Below are positions 1 to 9,662 of a DNA stretch of 64,000 bases, piece by piece; the stretch's first letter is position 1; each line of letters begins with the position of its first letter. Origin of the DNA: Spirometra erinaceieuropaei. Its lineage: Eukaryota; Platyhelminthes; Cestoda; Diphyllobothriidea; Diphyllobothriidae. Position numbers and translations under genes: made by a program. The notes under the pieces are model-generated. The model made no database searches. It was not told where the DNA came from and was given only the letters and a program-made list of their open reading frames with translations. The stretch is taken from contig CACRXP010000175.1 in NCBI GenBank assembly GCA_902702965.1, forward strand, positions 903,701-967,700, given 5' to 3'.

Positions 1-160
1 CACCTGGCCCAGCTGGGGGGGGGGAGAGTGTGATAGACGCTGTGCAAGTCCAATGCCACTATGAACTAAGTCACACGCAAGTGACCGTGCCTGCTTTAGC
101 TTGACTGTGGAACATACGGAGGACGCTGTCGGCAATGACGGCAGAACTGTCAGATGTGCT
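1..160 (+). repeat. Rep1 dispersed repeat, 3' end
   Basis: The 3' part of the commonest dispersed repeat in the window (full copy at 54840-55470). It shows the G-rich run, the segment 'agacgctgtgcaagtc', the 'cgcaagtgaccgtgcctgct' block and a terminal part with 'acgctgtcggcaatgacgg'. It runs off the left edge, so its 5' part is not visible. No coding capacity is apparent. Confidence 0.7.
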
Positions 161-592
161 ATTTCATAAAATGTTAGCCAAAATTATATAATGCGTTTTC
201 AATTCGAAAATATTACACAAGTAGCGTTGTAATATCAATTATCCGGCATCAAGATACCGACGTATTACAAACACGTCAGGGTGCTAGCTTTCGGAGGGGT
301 TCTTTATCAACCGCCTGCGTAAGATACATTTTATAAGAACGACCACTTAAATAATGTGCATTTTTTCCCGTTGGTTTTCCATACCTCTGTAAATTCGAAT
401 GTATTTCATAGAAAACATATACAGAAATATTCTTTCTTTCACCCATTTGGCAGCAAATTACGTCTACTTGGAATTTTATACTCAAGAAAAGGGTGTTTTT
501 GGTTTTAAAGATGTTTCTGACTATGAAGTTTTTCAAGACCGCAAAATGTCCATTCGTACAGCATCGTATCAACACAGTTATCAATGCCGCTT
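155..592 (+). mobile_element. Left half of a diverged TIR (foldback) element
   Basis: Same order of landmarks as the left half of the complete element at 11926-12916: a 'gatgtgctatttcataaaatg' type start, 'aatgcgttttcaattcgaaaa', then motifs resembling 'gattttcgatgccc', 'tatatttcat..aaaaca' and 'gtctacttggaatttta..ctc'. Base identity is clearly lower than among the other copies, so this is an older or separate subfamily. The matching right half probably lies at 1166-1538, with a SINE unit in between. The two short frames that overlap here follow the inverted-repeat structure and are not genes. Confidence 0.6.
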
Positions 593-754
593 ATAAAGTA
601 AACAACGTGGACCACATTCATCACAAAATGTTATGAGTCCTTTAGGTCCTGTTCATAATAACGTTTTGAAATGCTTCATTTGCCTCGCACGAAAAGCGTA
701 TACCCTGTAGTTTGAAAACTCCGAGTGCAGGTTTGACCTCAGGTGAAGTTCGTT

Positions 755-851
755 GTGCGACTGCCTGCGAGGGTTCTAGTATGAGCCCCAAGGCACAACG
801 GAACGAGCATGTTCCGTAACCTACCTGATCGGTGAGCGCCCACTGTCATAA
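755..851 (+). repeat. SINE-unit linker, first copy
   Basis: About 97 bp from 'gtgcgactgcctgcgag' to 'gcccactgtcataa', repeated almost exactly at 1067-1163. The spacing is 312 bp, the same period as in three other SINE arrays here. It includes the recurring 'gttccgtaac' and 'gatcggtgagcgccc' blocks found upstream of other SINE heads. Confidence 0.8.
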
Positions 852-870
852 CTGATATTCCCGATCACAA

Positions 871-1045
871 CCGACAGGACAAGGGGCCCGTGGCTCAATG
901 GTAGAGCGTCAAACTCCATGACCAAAGATCTCGGGTTCGAATCTCAAGTGATCCGCACTTGGGGTTGGGTATGACTGGCTGATGACTGTTAATAAGCCAG
1001 AAATGGCCATTCCGGTCTCCCTTGTCTTTGTCGGCTCCATCTCAT
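871..1045 (+). mobile_element. tRNA-derived SINE (180-bp family)
   Basis: Starts with 'ccgacaggacaa', then a tRNA-like head: box A 'tggctcaatggtagagcgtc' and box B 'gggttcgaatctc'. The body follows with 'gactggctgatgac', 'aagccagaaatggccattcc' and 'tctcccttgtctttgtcgg'. Boxes A and B are Pol III promoter elements in this kind of SINE (family knowledge). It lies between the two linker copies, so the block reads linker-SINE-linker. Confidence 0.85.
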
Positions 1046-1066
1046 CTATGTCTACTACTAGTCGCT

Positions 1067-1163
1067 GTGCGACTGCCTGCGAGGGTTCTAGTATGAGCCC
1101 CAAGGCACAACGGAACGAGCATGTTCCGTAACCTACCTGATCGGTGAGTGCCCACTGTCATAA
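1067..1163 (+). repeat. SINE-unit linker, second copy
   Basis: Near-identical direct repeat of 755-851, differing by few bases (for example gagcgccc versus gagtgccc). It marks a second 312-bp unit, and the SINE head that would follow is missing. The sequence passes directly into TIR-element sequence. Confidence 0.8.
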
Positions 1164-1165
1164 TT

Positions 1166-1538
1166 AAGGAAGTTTCTGTAAAACGGATGGATGCTTTTTC
1201 CTCAAACCTAAAGTCTGATGAAGACGCAATTCGCTACGAAAGGAATGAAAGAAAGATTTTTTGCGCATATTTTCTAAAAATTATATTTGGATTTGTAAGG
1301 GTATTAAAAATCAGTGGTAAAAATCCATGCTACTGAAAAAGTCATTTTTTTGCAGAATGTAGTTAATGTGAGTTATCAACACAAAGCCCGCCCTGAAGCC
1401 GGCATCCTGAGGTGACTGGACCAGCTTAACGTTATGCGACACAATGATTAATATGACAAACCCACAAAACTAATATTTTAAAATTCAAAACACATTTCAG
1501 AATTTCAGTCAACATTTCGTGAGATTGCCTATCTACTG
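1166..1538 (+). mobile_element. Right half of a diverged TIR element
   Basis: Contains 'gaagccggcatcctgaggtgactg', the '..caacatttcgtgag..' block and a 'cctatctactg' end, equivalent to the right terminus of the element at 11926-12916 (there 'cccacctactg'). The right flank is CA rather than the usual TA, consistent with decay. With 155-592 it may form one element interrupted by the SINE unit. Confidence 0.55.
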
Positions 1539-2480
1539 CAATCTAACAGATATTCTGAAGTGCCTGACGGGTGGAACCCAGGCCGGCTAGGTTTTATTAC
1601 ATAGACCGGAGACTGGGTGTGGTCTTGCCCGGCGTCATATGAAGTGACGACGGTGATGACGAAACAGAAAGTACCTATTTCTCCCTCTCGCCCGTCGCCG
1701 TGCTGCACGCTTCAGAGCAGTCGCCGCCGCCGCCGCCGCTGCCGCGATGGAAATATTACTCCGACCGGCTCAACCAATCAACGTGCAGGCAACGCACGCG
1801 CCGGACATGAGTCAGCCTGCGGCGACAGGTGTAGCGGGCAGTGCAACGCCCGGCGATAAAAGTAGATTTGGGACACGCAAGTTCGGCTCCCACGGCAAGC
1901 AGCTACCAGGTGAATCACCTGGACAGTCGAACAAGGAATTCTGTAGCCCCCGAAAGCGCAGTTCTGCAGCGCAGTACTCTGGCCGACGCGACAGAGTGTG
2001 TGAATAGAAAAATAACTGGGCGTTTCAATTTATCCGACGCGGCGATCACAACAGGCGACGAAAAAAATTAAAGGTTGGTCCCAGGCCACGGCTGGCAAGC
2101 GCAAATTCCGCGTGTGCCTGCATTAAACGGATGCGGTATGACGTCAGGGATATGTTAAAATCGAGGAGGACCTCTTTCAGCAGAGTGGTTTGTAGCAATT
2201 GGTATTGCTATTTTTTATGTATTTTTGAGGGTATCGCGTGTGAGCTCCTTCTTATTGGTGAACATTCTCTTGGTTGTCCGTAGGTGTGAGATCTCTTAAA
2301 CTGACGAGCTATAAAAGGAGTTCTGGCGCTTATAAGTCCGCCTGAGAAAAAAAGAGAACGAGAGTCCGTACTAACGGCGGCGCTTATAGCTTTGTAGGAG
2401 CAAGTTAAAGTATCCCGTTCCGACATAGTGCGGAGTATTGTACGATCAGTCAATGCCGTAGAATAGAAATCTCGTCAACC
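1539..2480. other. Unassigned GC-rich stretch with CCG microsatellite
   Basis: No recognised repeat or gene. A short (CCG)n run lies at about 1721-1740. A frame at 1747-2007 opens with ATG just after that run and would give 86 residues rich in P, S, Q and G. I do not recognise the product, and the composition is explained by the GC-rich context. A first exon cannot be excluded. Confidence 0.4.
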
Positions 2481-2592
2481 ACCACCACCACCACCANNNN
2501 NNNNNNNNNNNNNNNNNNNNNNNNNNNNNNNNNNNNNNNNNNNNNNNNNNNNNNACCACCACCACCACCACCACCACCACCACCACCACCAC
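2481..2592 (+). repeat. (ACC)n microsatellite with assembly gap
   Basis: ACC triplets flank a run of 58 Ns (2497-2554). The gap lies wholly within the microsatellite, so it probably replaces collapsed repeat of unknown length. Valine- or tryptophan-rich frames through it are artefacts. Confidence 0.95.
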
Positions 2593-3550
2593 GGGCATTG
2601 GAACCACTGACGGCACTGAAATACCTATTGGTCCGTCGGTCGCTTGCAAATCCATTGCATTGAGTCCGTGTCGAGGTATGGTGGCCGACAAATTGAGGTC
2701 CCCAAAATCACAAGTCATGAAAACAAAGTTGATTGGACAAACTTTGCTACGGGAAGAGAGCGAACATGCAGTGGCAACAAGTCGTCTCACCAGGCCAGTG
2801 ATGACCGTTGAGGCTGAAGCACCGACGCGGAGCGCGTTCGCACACCTAGCATCGGTTGGCCTCGAGCCCTCTACATGCCGGCGCCAAATCCATTTCGGTC
2901 CAGGCCATCGACCCAGGGGGAGTCTGGGTCGGATTGAAGGCGGCGTGAGTAAGCTACCGCGTCGGCGACCACCGGAGCTCACTGCCACAACTGGCAAATC
3001 AGCGCCAGGAATCTCAACACACATTGGTCAATTTCATCGCATCTCCCCACAATGCCCCAGTACATTCGAGTATCGCAGGAGACATATGTGCCTCCGTGAC
3101 ACTTTTCAGCCAAGTAACAAGACTCAGACTTCTTCATAACACCCCGCTTTACCATCATGCACGCAGGCGTAGGCCATACGTGAACCTAATTCACAGAACA
3201 CACACCCATGCGTCCTTTAAGTAGCACAGCATGCCTCATGCCCGCAACAAACAACCAGTCCACTTTGCCATCGCCGATATGCCGTGGAAAAGACAGCATG
3301 TCAAACGTGGGGATATCAATTAAAAGCGAGGCATGCCCGTTGGGACCGGAAGCTGGAACCAGATCGTGTAGGGCACACCTAGACGGTCTGTTTAGCTTTG
3401 CCAACCACTGTGAGAGCGGGGTCGACACCGGTGAGTCAATCCAACGACAAATCATCTCATTCCTGACTGCAATTAGCCTGACGCACGAAGACAGCTTGCT
3501 TAGATCTGTCAACCACTGCGTCCGAGACCACCTTCGGTCATCTGCACTCT
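2593..3550. other. Unassigned GC-rich stretch with long frames on both strands
   Basis: Open frames lie on both strands: + strand 2660-3139 (159 aa) and 3208-3621 (137 aa), and - strand 3024 down into the gap and 3560-3186 (124 aa). High GC lowers stop-codon frequency, so overlapping antisense frames are expected. No domain or catalytic motif was recognised. The minus frame 3560-3186 has an ordinary mixed composition and would be the first to test for expression. Confidence 0.3.
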
Positions 3551-3559
3551 GTCTTGCCA

Positions 3560-3670
3560 TCGGCGAGGAGGGAGGGGGGGGGATAGTGCGGCAGACGCTG
3601 CTCAGGACTGCCTCACCATAAACAAGTCACGGACTCTGCGCCCATTCTCTGGTGGACGTCAGACTCTGTC
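3560..3670 (+). repeat. Rep1 fragment
   Basis: The G-run, 'atagtgcggcagacgctgct' and the degraded 'aaacaagtcac' block match the 3' third of Rep1 in order. Short and diverged. Confidence 0.5.
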
Positions 3671-4049
3671 CGGAACCACTCACAGGGTCGAGGAATGCCT
3701 ACGGCACAGTGGGACGTTGGAAAAAGACGCCAGGTATCGCAATGATGATCGCCCTTCCTTCTCTCACTCCCAATCAGATAAACAAGGTCACACCCCCCTG
3801 AATTTCCATACTCTTACAAACCGGTCTCTCCAGTTATTGGCCCAAAACGTCCTTAGAGCTTGTTTCTCCGATCATCCTTCTTTTCTGAGTCAGAACATGC
3901 CCACCTGGAACGTGACTGACTCACATCTCTGGCATACGCTGAAAATAATATGTTGTCCGAAATGCCGTTTAGTAATCTACCTATCAGTGAAACAAATGAG
4001 AAGGACGACCCCCAGAAGGACCACAAATAACACTAAAGGTCACGTTAAG

Positions 4050-4322
4050 AAGGGGTCGTGGCAGGTTAGGGCTTAGGGTCAGGAGTTAGGACTAAGGGTT
4101 TGGGTTAAGTGTTAAGGTGAGTGGTTAGGGCAACTAGTTATCAACGGGTCAATGTAAAATCCCGCATTCCCACTGGTTTTCCTTTTGTAACCAATTACCT
4201 GATATTGTCGCCTGTGCGTTCCCCGACCTCACCTGTAGAAAACCCGTATTACCGCCTGTCCCTATTACAGGTGCCTGGGGTTTGTTTACCTCAAGTGCGG
4301 CTACATTACCCCATTTGACCAA
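4050..4322 (+). repeat. TTAGGG-linked dispersed repeat
   Basis: A degenerate TTAGGG-like tract (about 4062-4130) passes into a ~190-bp unit containing 'aacccgtattaccgcctgtc', 'ctattacaggtgcctggggt' and 'gcggctacattaccccat'. The same tract-plus-unit arrangement recurs at 27738-28000, 41373-41606 and, on the minus strand, 42449-42715. The tract is therefore part of a repeat family and not an isolated telomere relic. Confidence 0.75.
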
Positions 4323-5418
4323 CTTTTTGTCCCGCCATAGAACCTGCCTTAAGTCATCACGGCGTCTCCAGTGAGGCATTGGCAAGTGCCGCGCAAATAC
4401 TACAAACAGATGCTGACCTTCGCCAACTGATGGTCTGAATTTGCATGAAACGGTGGTGATTAATCATAGGTGCCAGTATCGTCGCTTTTATAGCCCCCTT
4501 ACAAGCATAAATATTTACGTTGGGCTAAGCAGGAACGTGGACAAAAGCGTGTTAGGTCAGGATGGATCCTCGAATCACAGAAGATGGTATTCACTAAAAG
4601 CAACCCCTAGCAGACACATGTGGGAAGATTCCGACAACAAATCACACCATCCGGCTTGGTCTCTAAAAGTCCTCTAGCGGACTGCCCCGGCAAAAAGACA
4701 TAACTGTCCCAAACTTGGGCGCCAGGCGCCAGACAGGGCCGCCAAAGGACAGACAGACCTTTTGGTACGCAGTTCACATAAGCAACATAATGGAATGGGG
4801 AAAAAAGCAATAAAATAATAACACTAAAGTGAGGCAAATGGGCTTCGGCCGCTGAACGCGCATGCAGTGGCATGTTGGCTAACAATCAGTGATCGAGATG
4901 TCTTACCGATATGAATACAAACGACCCGCTTCCTCCTTTGTTGGGGTCATCGGTCAGTTTTATCGAATCCCCCCTCTCTTGCCTTATCTGAAGTTCGATT
5001 TGTAGCTCAGGACTGAGGACGCCACCTGATGATTAGCTGCTCGTTTTTCGTTCAACTCCGGTTTAGGGTTACTGCAGATGATTGCGCAGTGGCGAAGCGT
5101 GCGTGGTCGAGTGCTAATTGACCCCTACGTGGGGACTTCCTTCTCCGGGACTCACAAGAAACAGAATAACAGAGCAGGGGGTTTCTTCCATAGTTTTCCT
5201 CTGGTATCTGTGCTGCGTAGTTTCGACAGTCATCTGAGACGACTAGAACACAGAAGTGTCCTAGAACGTCGAAAGAACTGACGAAAAAACCACGGGGTCC
5301 GCAGAATAGTACTGACTGCCTGAATTGTAACCAGCCATAGCTCTGCATCAGGGGTCTTCGTCGATACTCATTTCAGCATATATTAATGGTCGCTATACCT
5401 TCGTCGACTTTAGATGAA
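4323..5418. other. Unassigned stretch
   Basis: About 1.1 kb with no recognised repeat, tRNA or protein motif. Reading frames are all under 100 codons and antisense pairs overlap. Confidence 0.4.
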
Positions 5419-5585
5419 GCGTAAAGGCACAATAACATGAACAGGTTTTATAGCCTAATCTGTGATAGCAATTCCAACGTAGTTAATACTACAGATCGCA
5501 ACCGACAGGCCAGCGGGTCGGGGGGGGCTCAGTGATCGAGCGTTAGACTCAAAGATCCTGGGTTTGAACCCCAAGTGCTTTACAA
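5419..5585 (+). repeat. Tandem SINE-head unit, first copy
   Basis: Unit of 167 bp from 'gcgtaaaggcacaataac' to 'ccaagtgctttac', containing the linker and the tRNA-like head ('gctcagtgatcgagcgttag' and 'gggtttgaacccc'). It is repeated immediately at 5586-5749. This copy lacks the SINE body, so the duplication took in only linker and head. Confidence 0.85.
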
Positions 5586-5828
5586 GCGTAAAGGCACAAT
5601 GACACGAGCAGGTTTTATAACCTAATCTGTGAAAGCAATTTCAACGTAGTTAATATTACAGATCGCAACCGACAGGCCAGCGGGTCGGGGGGGCTCAGTG
5701 GTCGAGCGTTAGACTCAAAGATCCTGGGTTTGAACCCCAAGTGCTTTACGTATGGGGCTGGTCACGACTGGCTGAGGATGACTGATAAGCCAGAAAAGGC
5801 CATTGCAGTCTCCCTTCGTCTTGCCGTC
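5586..5828 (+). mobile_element. Tandem SINE unit, second copy, with body
   Basis: Second copy of the 5419-5585 unit, followed by the normal SINE body: 'gactggctgaggatgac', 'aagccagaaaaggccattgc' and 'tctcccttcgtcttgccg'. The SINE proper begins at 5669 ('ccgacaggcc'). The copies differ at few positions, so the duplication is relatively recent. Confidence 0.85.
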
Positions 5829-6836
5829 GTTCCCCTCGGCATAGTACAGTTTGCCAGAGTGTGCTGTGAACCGCCATCACTCTGTCCATCGGAGCCGTTT
5901 CTGGTGATCTTCCGTACAACCGGCGGATTATTTCCACGGTCGCGCCTTCTTCTTAGTTCTGGTGTCCTATTTAAGGACCTAAAGCCATATCATCTTTGTC
6001 TCTGCACGCGCACGAGCACCAAGTGTGACCAGCGATCGCGAATACCGCCCATAAAAATATAAGTTTACACAGACAAACGCGACTAGTGTGGCCCCGACAG
6101 AAGTCTCGGGTCCTAAGACCACATGTGTGGCTGTGTACTCAGCAAAAGTAAAAACGGTTGAAAAAAACATGGACGCGCAATCACTGCAGCAGTGATCGCA
6201 ATCTTTTCTTTGCCGATAGTGCAATCGATTTCACGATATTGAAGCACAAAATGTCCTTGTTTTCGGAAAATAAATCGACTTAATCACCTTCGTCACTTGA
6301 CCCCCAGATTTAATCTTACGTTGACGGTAACGGCTCTTTGCAGATTGTTTGAACAGATGAGCAAAAACATTTGTGGACAAAAGCCGGGAGTTTTCCGTGG
6401 ACAGTAGTTTAACGAGACTGCGACAGAAAATTGCTTGGTTATATCGTTAGCACCAGGTGTCCCATAACACACACACACACAACGGACGCAGAGACATATA
6501 AATAATCGGCTGATTACCATAGATACGCTGTAGACTTGAATGGATCAGGTATGCAAGGTCCCGAAAGCGCTTAGAGAATGAGCAAAAGTTAATGAACGCA
6601 CGAATAGATGGAGCCCTTCAGTTGACTAAATTTTAAACTAGATGTATAAATCAAAGGTCTGAAACAATCCCTGCAGAGGTGATTTAAACTTTTTCGATTG
6701 ATTTCTACTACTTCTATGGGTGTAATCCCGATTCTTAGAAAATGTGTACAAACACTCTATTTCTTCTACTACTCTTGTAGAACATTAGGCCCACCTTTAA
6801 TTTTGCACGTGGGAGTTTGAGGCACAACCATGATTC
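5829..6836. other. Unassigned AT-rich stretch
   Basis: No recognised gene. A short (AC)n tract lies at about 6466-6482. Frames here are short and antisense-overlapping. Confidence 0.4.
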
Positions 6837-6861
6837 ATATTGACACAACTGCGAAAAACTC

Positions 6862-6945
6862 GGCGCTTCGGTGGGATTCGAGCCCACGCAGTATGGGGAA
6901 GGCTTCAGTACAGCCAACGCTCTAACCACTTGAGCTACGAAGTCC
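6862..6945 (-). tRNA. tRNA-Ser-like sequence, probably a SINE head (not functional)
   Basis: Read on the minus strand: an A-box-like 'tagctcaagtggttagagcg', a B-box-like 'gggctcgaatcccac' T-arm, and a long variable region between anticodon arm and T-arm, as in class II (Ser/Leu) tRNAs. Total length is about 84 nt. The distal acceptor stem does not pair and the anticodon is not convincing, so I call it tRNA-derived. A homologous copy at 26542-26628 shares flanking sequence ('aagtttaa..acatttgg'), which points to a short retroposon. Confidence 0.6.
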
Positions 6946-7138
6946 CGCTGGACGACGTAAGTTTAAGTACATTTGGTTCAAGTTACCCGCCCAACCTACT
7001 GCACCGTCTGGAATCCACGAAATCTAAGGCAGTAAGTTGACTGCCCAGGCAGTATTTCCTAAGTAATTCACCTAGAATCCACCAGATGACTACCAGGCTT
7101 ACGCAATTCACGGATGTTTTGGCAAATTTTGAATGACT

Positions 7139-7220
7139 CATATTGGCCCAACTGTGAAAAACTCGGATCGGCTTCGTAACCCACCTAGGCGCCGAGTTTT
7201 CCACAGTTTAGTCAATATTA
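7139..7220. repeat. Short palindrome from Ser-type SINE flank
   Basis: About 30-bp arms ('aactgtgaaaaactcgg' opposite 'ccgagttttccacagtt') around a 20-bp loop. The left arm also matches 6837-6866, next to the tRNA-Ser-like element, so the flank of that element has been duplicated and inverted. Confidence 0.65.
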
Positions 7221-7277
7221 ATTGTTCATAGCATTATTTGTGAGCGCGCTTCAACCACCGTATGCGCCCGATCGTAA

Positions 7278-7457
7278 CTGGCAGGACAACGAGCCCTCAG
7301 CTTAGTGCTTAGGGGTGTTGGACTTCCAACCAACAGATCGCGGGGTGGAGCCTTAAGTGTTCCACATCTTGAGGTTGGATATAACTGGCTGACGAGGACT
7401 AATAAGCCAGGAATGGCTATTCCGGACTCCATTGTCCTTGTCGGTAACGCTATTCTG
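7278..7457 (+). mobile_element. SINE, first unit of a 312-bp dimer
   Basis: Exactly the 180-bp extent defined by the target-duplicated copy at 25237-25416: starts at a 'caggacaacg' head and ends '..tcggtaacgctattctg'. Box A is decayed. A 132-bp linker (7458-7589) leads to the next head. Confidence 0.85.
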
Positions 7458-7589
7458 CCTATAATCCGCGCGGGTGTTCAACTGCTGGCGGAGCGCGAGA
7501 GAGAGTGCCCCAACGCACAACGGGTCGAGTGATTTCCCTAACGCGACCAGGGAGCGCCCTTCTACCATTGTTAATATACCCGATTGCAA
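7458..7589 (+). repeat. SINE linker
   Basis: Linker between two heads. It carries 'gagagagagtgcccc', the degraded 'gatttccctaac' block and 'accattgttaatataccc', equivalent to the linker at 55934-56076. Confidence 0.75.
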
Positions 7590-7690
7590 CCGACAGGACA
7601 ACGAGCTCTTGGCTCAGTGGTTAGGGACGTAGGACTTCTAGTCGGCAGATCGAGAGATCGAGCTTTAGGTGTTCCACACCTGTGAAATGC
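7590..7690 (+). mobile_element. SINE head, second unit (truncated)
   Basis: Begins 'ccgacaggacaacgagctc' exactly 312 bp after the previous head. It is cut off after the 'gtgttccacacc' segment, before the SINE body. Confidence 0.8.
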
Positions 7691-7725
7691 CGACCGTATT
7701 TCCGGAGGACTGAGATTCCCATTTA

Positions 7726-8068
7726 CAGTAGATGTGCTAACTCATGAAATGTCAACCAAAATTTCGAAATGCGTTCTCGTTTCGAAAAGATAAATTAAGT
7801 AGTGTTGAAAAACTAGTCAGGATGCAGCATAAATTTATAATGATCCAGTTACCTCAGGGTGTCGGCTTTCGAATGAACTTGTTTTCGGCTGCATGCAAGA
7901 TCTAAACTCTGCAAAAAATGACTACTTAATTAGCATGCAATTTTCCCATTGATTTTCGATGCCCTTGAAAATTCAATTATATTTCATGGAAAACATGCAT
8001 AAAAAAATTCATTTTTTTTACTTATTCGGTAGAAAATCACGTCTTCTTCCAATATGATACTCGAAGGG
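7726..8068 (+). mobile_element. Left half of a TIR element
   Basis: Starts 'TA|cagtagatgtgctaactc' and follows the left arm of the complete 11926-12916 copy as far as 'tatgatactcgaagg'. There it stops exactly where the 155-bp direct repeat (8069-8223) begins. The right half is absent, so the breakpoint belongs to whatever created the direct repeat. Confidence 0.8.
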
Positions 8069-8223
8069 ACGCGTACAGAGACCTTTCCTACTGCATCTAC
8101 CACATGGCCCGTTGTACGGACATGCCTCTTCTGTCTAATGATTTGGAGGCGATTATCGAATATGCAAGCCGTTAATGTTTATTCCTACAGTATGCCCGCT
8201 TAACTGATTCTGTCCTAAATTTA
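8069..8223 (+). repeat. 155-bp direct repeat, left copy
   Basis: From 'acgcgtacagagacc' to 'tgtcctaaattta'. The partner is at 9663-9817, offset 1594 bp with no indels and about five substitutions (roughly 97% identity). The pair encloses the gypsy pol relic. It lacks clear TG..CA ends, so it is not a confident LTR. Confidence 0.85.
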
Positions 8224-8356
8224 CGCACCCACTGTATGTTCTTGGACAGGCAGTGGGAGATATCAATCACGTTATGGGTAACTTGTTGAAGTTCATATAT
8301 GGCAGTCATTAAGAATTGCAGGGTTATTTTTTAAATAAGACAGTAGTGCTTGTCCG

Positions 8357-8548
8357 TCAACTGTCTCGAGACTTCGATCGTCGCTGACGAAGATGCCCAC
8401 CGTGTGCCCCAAAGCCAGGTGGGCGCAGGGACAGTGGCCTGTGCGGGACTTTCGTTGCATCTATCTCACGCGCACATCCCCCACACATCTGGGCCAGATT
8501 TCACGCGACAGTCGAAAAGAGCGGAGGCGAGGTCGGCCGCAATGGCTG
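8357..8548 (-). repeat. Rep1 fragment (minus)
   Basis: Reads 'gatgcccaccgtgtgcccc', 'agggacagtggcctgtgcg' and 'ttcgttgcatctatct', the reverse-strand order of Rep1 also seen at 15640-15800. It abuts gypsy RT sequence within about 10 bp, making a chimeric reading frame. Confidence 0.65.
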
Positions 8549-8555
8549 GTAAAAG

Positions 8556-8710
8556 TCAACAAGTATGGACTAACATTTAATGCAGCCAAAAGTGTTATTG
8601 CTATTAAACAAATCAAATTTCTTGGTTACGAGGTATCCAAAGACAATATTAGGCCGGACCCAGATCGTCTAAGGCCCTCGAGTGAAATGACTCCTCCGCA
8701 TGATCTTTAG
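8556..8710 (+). pseudogene. Ty3/gypsy RT fragment (C-terminal part)
   Basis: The frame gives KYGLTFNAAKS, then IKFLGYEVSKDNIRPDPDR. This is the hallmark FLG(Y/H)-V segment at the end of the gypsy reverse transcriptase, after the catalytic region. In an intact element this enzyme copies the retrotransposon RNA in cytoplasmic particles. The catalytic YxDD region and all upstream pol and gag are absent. The reading frame leads in from Rep1 sequence, so the apparent start is not native. A frameshift near 8710 separates it from the RNase H part. Confidence 0.8.
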
Positions 8711-8734
8711 TTTCGAAAACGAGCTGTGAGACTG

Positions 8735-9245
8735 TTTGCATACTACTCCCACTACTGCTCATCCATAACAAAACTTTCCCTTTATCACTGAAGGTAATGG
8801 AAGCATTTGAAGCTCCTAAGGCGGAACTTGCGAAAGCCACAGTGGCCACTGTTCAGTACGATACCTCATTAGTTGTCGAGACCGATGCTTCTGACATCGC
8901 AGTCGCTGCCACACTGAATCAGAATGGCCGACCAGTAGCGTTCTTTTCATGTCATCTTTCTCCAAATGAGCAACATCATTCAGCTATAGTGAAAGAAGCA
9001 TACGCCGCGGTATAATCCAAACGCAAATGAAAGCACTTCCTCCTCTGTAATCACTTTGGACTCATCATGGATCAACGTTCCGCTGCCTTTACCTTCGGAA
9101 ATCAGCAAAAATGGAAGGTCAAAAATGATAAGATCGAACGCTGGAGGTTGGAGCTGTCACCATTTAAATTTATTATTGTCTATTAACCTGGTAAAGAAAA
9201 GTTGGCGTCGGACACGCTCTCCCGTGATTGCTGTGGCGCCCCACT
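8735..9245 (+). pseudogene. Ty3/gypsy RNase H fragment
   Basis: A single frame, interrupted by stops at 9013, 9028 and 9196, encodes a gypsy-type RNase H. It has the catalytic-Asp motif VVETDASDIAVAATL, then PVAFFSCHLSPNEQHHSA, a 'KEAYAAV' segment with the expected E, and the terminal signature of RW-L-L-PF-F-IVY-PGKE, then SDTLSRD. The domain order continues the RT fragment upstream. The integrase that normally follows is missing, and Rep1 begins at about 9325. No complete polyprotein could be made. Confidence 0.85.
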
Positions 9246-9324
9246 AACAAGTTAGTCTGCGCAAAAGGGAACAGGTTTTTACAAATGAGACCGCAACTCG
9301 GGTCCTGGCTGAATGAAAGTGCCT

Positions 9325-9662
9325 AAGAAGGAGCCATGGTAGCTTGATTCTTCGCCCCGAAAGCTTTAGAGATTTATTCCGTCATTTGACAACCTTCCAA
9401 GTCGCGGTTCTTAGCGTAACATGACAATCTACAAAAGGTGTCAGATTATCTGCGGTGATGGATATACTGAGTGCCGTGGAAACGCCGCTCATAGAGTCGA
9501 CCTCAATATCTCTTGCTAATCTCATACACGGGTCCACCGTCTGAGCCGGTCGGTCATCTGATGTAGAATTGGTGTGGGTGGTTGGTGCGGCGTGGGCTTG
9601 CGCCTAGACGTGACGCCACACAGTCCATTTGTGGGACTTTTTCCGGGGTTGTAGTCCGAATA
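9325..9662 (-). repeat. Rep1 fragment (minus, 5' part)
   Basis: Contains 'ggagccatggtagc', 'gacaaccttccaagtcgcgg', 'gagtcgacctcaatatctc' and 'ctgagccggtcggtc' in the same order as the minus-strand Rep1 at 16015-16280. It ends exactly at the 155-bp repeat at 9663. Confidence 0.65.

Noticed and set aside
755..1163. CRISPR-like direct repeats
   Set aside because: Only two copies of a ~97-bp repeat separated by a SINE, in a eukaryotic context.
2446..3024. 192-codon frame ending in poly-Val/Trp
   Set aside because: Its C-terminal part crosses the (ACC)n tract and the 58-N gap. The rest lacks a recognised domain and lies in GC-rich DNA with long antisense frames.
4062..4130. Chromosome end (telomere)
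   Set aside because: The TTAGGG-like tract is degenerate, internal and part of a dispersed repeat found four times.
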